64,000 nt of DNA from Candidatus Aminicenantes bacterium UBA1061 (GTDB taxonomy: Bacteria > Acidobacteriota > Aminicenantia > Aminicenantales > Saccharicenantaceae): the NCBI GenBank assembly GCA_002316315.1, contig DCDG01000037.1, positions 62,001 through 126,000 of the forward strand, written 5' to 3'. The translations under genes and the position numbers were made by a program. Of the stretch, positions 61,157 to 64,000 are shown piece by piece. The notes under the pieces are model-generated. The model had not been told where the DNA came from. It did not search any database and worked only from the letters and a program-made list of their open reading frames with translations. Positions within the stretch are counted from its first letter, which is position 1. Each line of letters starts with the position of its first letter.

Positions 61157-62437
61157 ATGTTGAGGTATGCATCACGACATGAAAAACATTTGCCATCTAA
61201 ATTTTATAATTTAAAGGCTGATCTACCTGAACTGCCCCCACCCCCCTTACACCCGGTGACCAGACAGCCCCTGAATCCTTCTGATCTGGAAGCCATTTTT
61301 CCCAAAAGTTTCATCGCTCAAGAAATTTCGCTCGAACCAGAAATTGATATTCCGGAAAAAGTTCTCGAAGCTTATTCAGTTTTCCGGCCAACTCCCCTCA
61401 TCCAGGCCTCTAAACTGGAGGCTTATCTGCAGACACCGGCAAGAATATTTTATAAATTTGAAGGGGTCAGTCCGACCGGGAGCCACAAAACCAATACCGC
61501 CCTCATGCAAGCCTATTTAGCCAGCCAGGATGGAGTCACCACCCTTTCCACCGAAACCGGAGCCGGCCAGTGGGGCACGGCTCTATCCTATGCTGGTTCG
61601 CTTTTCGGGGTTAAAGCCCGGGTTTATATGGTCAGGAGCAGTTTCCGGCAGAAACCTGGCCGGCGTATTATGATGCAGCTTTTTGGGGGTGAAGTCACGG
61701 AAAGCCCCAGTCCAACCACAGATTCCGGCCTGAAATATTATCAGCAAAATCCAGACCATCCAGGTAGCCTTGGCATCGCCATCTCGGAGGCAGTAGAAGT
61801 GGCGGTAAAAAACCCTGAAATAAAATATTCTCTCGGTTCTGTTCTGGACACTGTTCTTCTTCATCAATCTATCATCGGCCTCGAAGCTCAATCTCAATGC
61901 CAGGAAATCGGTTTCGAGCCAGATCTAATTATCGGTTGTGTCGGCGGTGGTTCAAATTTTGCCGGGTTAAGCTTTCCCTTTGTTCGCCGCAACTTGAAAG
62001 AAAAGGCCACCACCAGATATTTAGCTATTGAACCAGAAGTCTGCCCTTCTCTTACTGCTGGGGAACTGACCTATGATTTTGGCGATAGTGTTGGTCTGAC
62101 ACCTTTGCTTTATATGTACACTCTCGGCAAAGATTTTATCCCTCCAGCCATTCATGCCGGCGGGCTGCGCTATCACGGGATGGCCCCTCTTGTCAGTCAT
62201 CTTGTCAAGCAAAGTCTGGTTCAGGCTGAAGCCTACCCTCAGGACAAAGTTTTTCAAGCAGCAGAATTGTTTCTCAAGACAGAAGGTATCCTGCCCGCGC
62301 CAGAGTCGGCTCACGCCATTGCGTCAGTTATTGACGAAGCCCTTCAGGCTAAAAGGGCAGGACGTCCGGTCAATATACTCTTTAATCTTTCCGGACACGG
62401 CTTCCTCGATATCAGTGCTTATGACCGGCAAGAATAA
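61157..62437 (+). CDS. trpB: Tryptophan synthase beta chain, TrpB2 type
   Basis: 426 residues, the length of TrpB2 proteins and longer than TrpB1. The PLP lysine is Lys111 in SPTGSHKTNT, followed by TETGAGQWGTA and the phosphate loop GCVGGGSNFAGLS. It joins indole and serine to make tryptophan. TrpB2 enzymes lack the surface for stable TrpA binding, and no trpA is nearby, so indole would come from elsewhere, possibly the convergent tryptophanase. It has a strong AAGGAGG site and a long regulated leader. Confidence 0.93.
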   Translation: MLRYASRHEKHLPSKFYNLKADLPELPPPPLHPVTRQPLNPSDLEAIFPKSFIAQEISLEPEIDIPEKVLEAYSVFRPTPLIQASKLEAYLQTPARIFYKFEGVSPTGSHKTNTALMQAYLASQDGVTTLSTETGAGQWGTALSYAGSLFGVKARVYMVRSSFRQKPGRRIMMQLFGGEVTESPSPTTDSGLKYYQQNPDHPGSLGIAISEAVEVAVKNPEIKYSLGSVLDTVLLHQSIIGLEAQSQCQEIGFEPDLIIGCVGGGSNFAGLSFPFVRRNLKEKATTRYLAIEPEVCPSLTAGELTYDFGDSVGLTPLLYMYTLGKDFIPPAIHAGGLRYHGMAPLVSHLVKQSLVQAEAYPQDKVFQAAELFLKTEGILPAPESAHAIASVIDEALQAKRAGRPVNILFNLSGHGFLDISAYDRQE

Positions 62438-62459
62438 GCGGAAAGCATGCTAAGAGCCC

Positions 62460-62490
62460 GAGGGGAAGAGGACTATCCCCTTTTCCCCTC
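62460..62490. terminator. Shared terminator between trpB2 and tryptophanase
   Basis: GAGGGGAA (62460-62467) and TTCCCCTC (62483-62490) form an 8-bp stem with a 15-nt loop, followed on the plus strand by TTATTACTTTT. It lies between two convergent genes and could serve both. Confidence 0.55.
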
Positions 62491-62504
62491 TTATTACTTT
62501 TAAC

Positions 62505-63893
62505 TTAGATTTCTTCCATCCTGATGGTGAAATGCCTTAACTGCGGAGATTCACGAACAATTCTCATCCCTCTAACTTCATCCCGTTTCTCATACAGCTT
62601 GATAATCGTGTCAGCCACATATTCAATTTGAGCGCTGGTATAAACCCGCCGTGGTATAGCCAGGCGAACCAGCTCCAGCTTGGGGAAAATCTCACGGCCG
62701 GTTTTTGGATCTTTTTTGGCAAACATCACGGCGCCAATTTCTGAGGTTCTGATACCCGCGTGCCTGTAAAGAGCAACGGTTAGAGCCCAGCCTGGATATT
62801 GATGACGGGGGATATGAGTTAAAAACCGGTCAGCCAGGAGATAAATGGCGTGACCACCAAAAGGCTTGAGCACCGGCACACCGGCCTCATCAAGCAACTG
62901 GCCAAGATAGGCTACCTGATTTATTCGATAATCAAGATAATCTTCTTCCAGCACCTCTTCCAGGCCACGAGCAATAGCTTCCAGATCACGCCCAGCCAGG
63001 CCTCCATAAGTCGGGAAGCCCTCGCCTAAAATTAATAAATTTTTGATCCTCTCCGCCAGCTGGTCATCATCCAGAGTGACGAAACCGCCGATATTAACCA
63101 GGGCATCCTTTTTGGCGCTCATCGTTGCTCCCTGACCGTAAGAAAAAATTTCCTGGGCAATATCAAGAATACTCTTATTCTCATAGCCTTTCTCTCGTTT
63201 TTTGATGAAATAGGCATTTTCGGCAAAACGACAGGCATCGAAAAAGAGTGGGATCTTGTGCTGCTTGCAGATCTGGCTGATATCCTTAATATTTTTAAGT
63301 GAAACCGGCTGGCCTCCGCCGCTGTTATTGGTAATGGTCATCATGGCCAGTGGAATCTTTTTTGTTCCTTTTTTTTCAATAAATTTTTTAAGCCGCTCCG
63401 TATCCATATCACCCTTAAACGGATAATCAGAATCAGGGTCATAGGCTTCATCAATCACCAGGTCAACGGCAGCAGCTGCCCGGGCTTCAATATTAGCTCT
63501 GGTCGTATCAAAATGATTGTTGCTCGGGATATAGTCTCCTTTTTTGACCATAGCTCCGAACAAAATTCTTTCTGCCGCCCGGCCTTGATGAGCCGGAATA
63601 ACATGCTTGAAGCAAAAGATGTTTTTGACGGCTGCTTCGAAGTGATAGAAACTTCTGGCTCCAGCGTAGGACTCATCGCCAACCATCAATCCGGCCCATT
63701 GATTATCACTCATCGCCGAGGTACCGGAATCAGTCAGCAGGTCAATTAAGACTTTTTCAGCTGGAATATTGAAGACATTAAAACCAGCTTCTTTCAGAAA
63801 GCTTTCCCTTTCCCGACGGCTGGTAGGTTTGATCCTTTCCACGGTCTTAATGCGGAAAGGTTCAAGTGGCGGCTTCGGACTTTTGATTGTCAT
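62505..63893 (-). CDS. tnaA: Tryptophanase
   Basis: 462 residues of the beta-eliminating lyase family. The PLP lysine is Lys262 in TMSAKKDALV. Two positions separate it from tyrosine phenol-lyase: Asp129 in HFDTT matches the TnaA aspartate where TPL has Thr, and the SEIGA segment has Ile where TPL has its phenol-binding Arg. It therefore should split tryptophan into indole, pyruvate and ammonia. It is convergent with trpB2, which can use indole. A GGGGGT ribosome binding site precedes the ATG. Confidence 0.92.
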   Translation of the reverse strand: MTIKSPKPPLEPFRIKTVERIKPTSRRERESFLKEAGFNVFNIPAEKVLIDLLTDSGTSAMSDNQWAGLMVGDESYAGARSFYHFEAAVKNIFCFKHVIPAHQGRAAERILFGAMVKKGDYIPSNNHFDTTRANIEARAAAAVDLVIDEAYDPDSDYPFKGDMDTERLKKFIEKKGTKKIPLAMMTITNNSGGGQPVSLKNIKDISQICKQHKIPLFFDACRFAENAYFIKKREKGYENKSILDIAQEIFSYGQGATMSAKKDALVNIGGFVTLDDDQLAERIKNLLILGEGFPTYGGLAGRDLEAIARGLEEVLEEDYLDYRINQVAYLGQLLDEAGVPVLKPFGGHAIYLLADRFLTHIPRHQYPGWALTVALYRHAGIRTSEIGAVMFAKKDPKTGREIFPKLELVRLAIPRRVYTSAQIEYVADTIIKLYEKRDEVRGMRIVRESPQLRHFTIRMEEI

Positions 63894-63912
63894 TCTTTTT
63901 ACCCCCGAAAAT

Positions 63913-63947
63913 TGATATAAAAACTTTCATATCAGGATTTTATTATA
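63913..63947 (-). promoter_or_regulatory. Tryptophanase promoter region with a small palindrome
   Basis: Minus-strand TATAAT (63947-63942) with a weak -35. Just past the predicted start, TGATAT/ATATCA (63913-63934) forms a 6-bp dyad that could be an operator. No TnaC-like leader ORF with Trp is present before the window ends. Confidence 0.4.
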
Positions 63948-64000
63948 TTTTGCCCTCTAAAATGAAATGATTTTTTTAAAATTCTTATATCTCTGGATGA

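Overview
The window is an ordinary-looking bacterial chromosome segment with moderate GC and about 45 protein genes. It has one non-coding RNA gene, the large-form SRP RNA. I saw no tRNA, rRNA, CRISPR array, prophage or intact insertion sequence. My best guess for the source is a heterotrophic, probably anaerobic, double-membrane bacterium of the Aminicenantota (OP8) type. That assignment is inference. It rests on the mix of secreted six-bladed beta-propellers, large M14 and S9 exopeptidases, an indolepyruvate ferredoxin oxidoreductase with an ADP-forming acyl-CoA synthetase, and c-type cytochromes matured by System II (ResB/CcsA). No phylogenetic marker proves it.

Layout. 1-8.4 kb: a periplasmic binding lipoprotein coupled to a membrane protein cut by the window edge, threonine/serine dehydratase, cobO, a zincin, a DHDPS/HOGA-family aldolase, a Na+/H+ antiporter-like protein and an ABC-2 exporter. 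8.9-11.5 kb: a predicted outer-membrane barrel carrying one heme motif, plus a pentaheme cytochrome. 11.7-15.3 kb: a ClpP-fold membrane proteinase, a propeller protein, the SRP RNA and a DUF378 membrane protein. 15.4-28.3 kb: M14 peptidase, YugP-like zincin, tandem ACT protein, propeller plus Cys-rich peptide, GlcD-like flavoprotein, transketolase, a second ABC-2 exporter and a dGTPase-family protein. 28.4-42.2 kb: S9 peptidase, Cas4/RecB-like Fe-S nuclease, MerR/MFS pair, YggS, OFA-type MFS, RmuC, FmdB, GH2 glycosidase and a methyltransferase. 42.3-46.9 kb: an acd-iorB-iorA operon for aromatic 2-oxoacid oxidation with ATP recovery. 47.1-50.7 kb: Rrf2 regulator, resB, ccsA and folD. 51-59.3 kb: propeller, a 35-residue peptide, copper ATPase, and yebC-ruvC-ruvA-ruvB-queA. 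59.4-64 kb: a Tat-exported Gfo/Idh protein, a TrpB2-type tryptophan synthase beta chain and tryptophanase.

How genes work together. Tryptophanase releases indole and pyruvate from tryptophan, TrpB2 can condense indole with serine, and Ior/Acd can oxidise aryl-pyruvates to aryl-acetates with ATP formation. The window therefore has a clear aromatic amino-acid theme. ResB/CcsA would mature the c-type cytochromes at 8.9-11.5 kb.

The two strongest unexplained signals are these. (i) A 32-codon leader ORF at 60969-61067 ends in Ser-Trp-Phe-Trp-Trp-Ala-Asp, lies directly under a strong promoter and upstream of trpB2, and contains a CCTCCTT tract complementary to the trpB2 ribosome binding site. It looks like an undescribed tryptophan-sensing translational attenuator. 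(ii) Three non-coding elements of 489, 160 and 407 bp are bounded by the inverted repeat AATGGGGTCGGGCCAGC. Each fills almost exactly the space between the stop codon of one minus-strand gene and the -35 box of the next.
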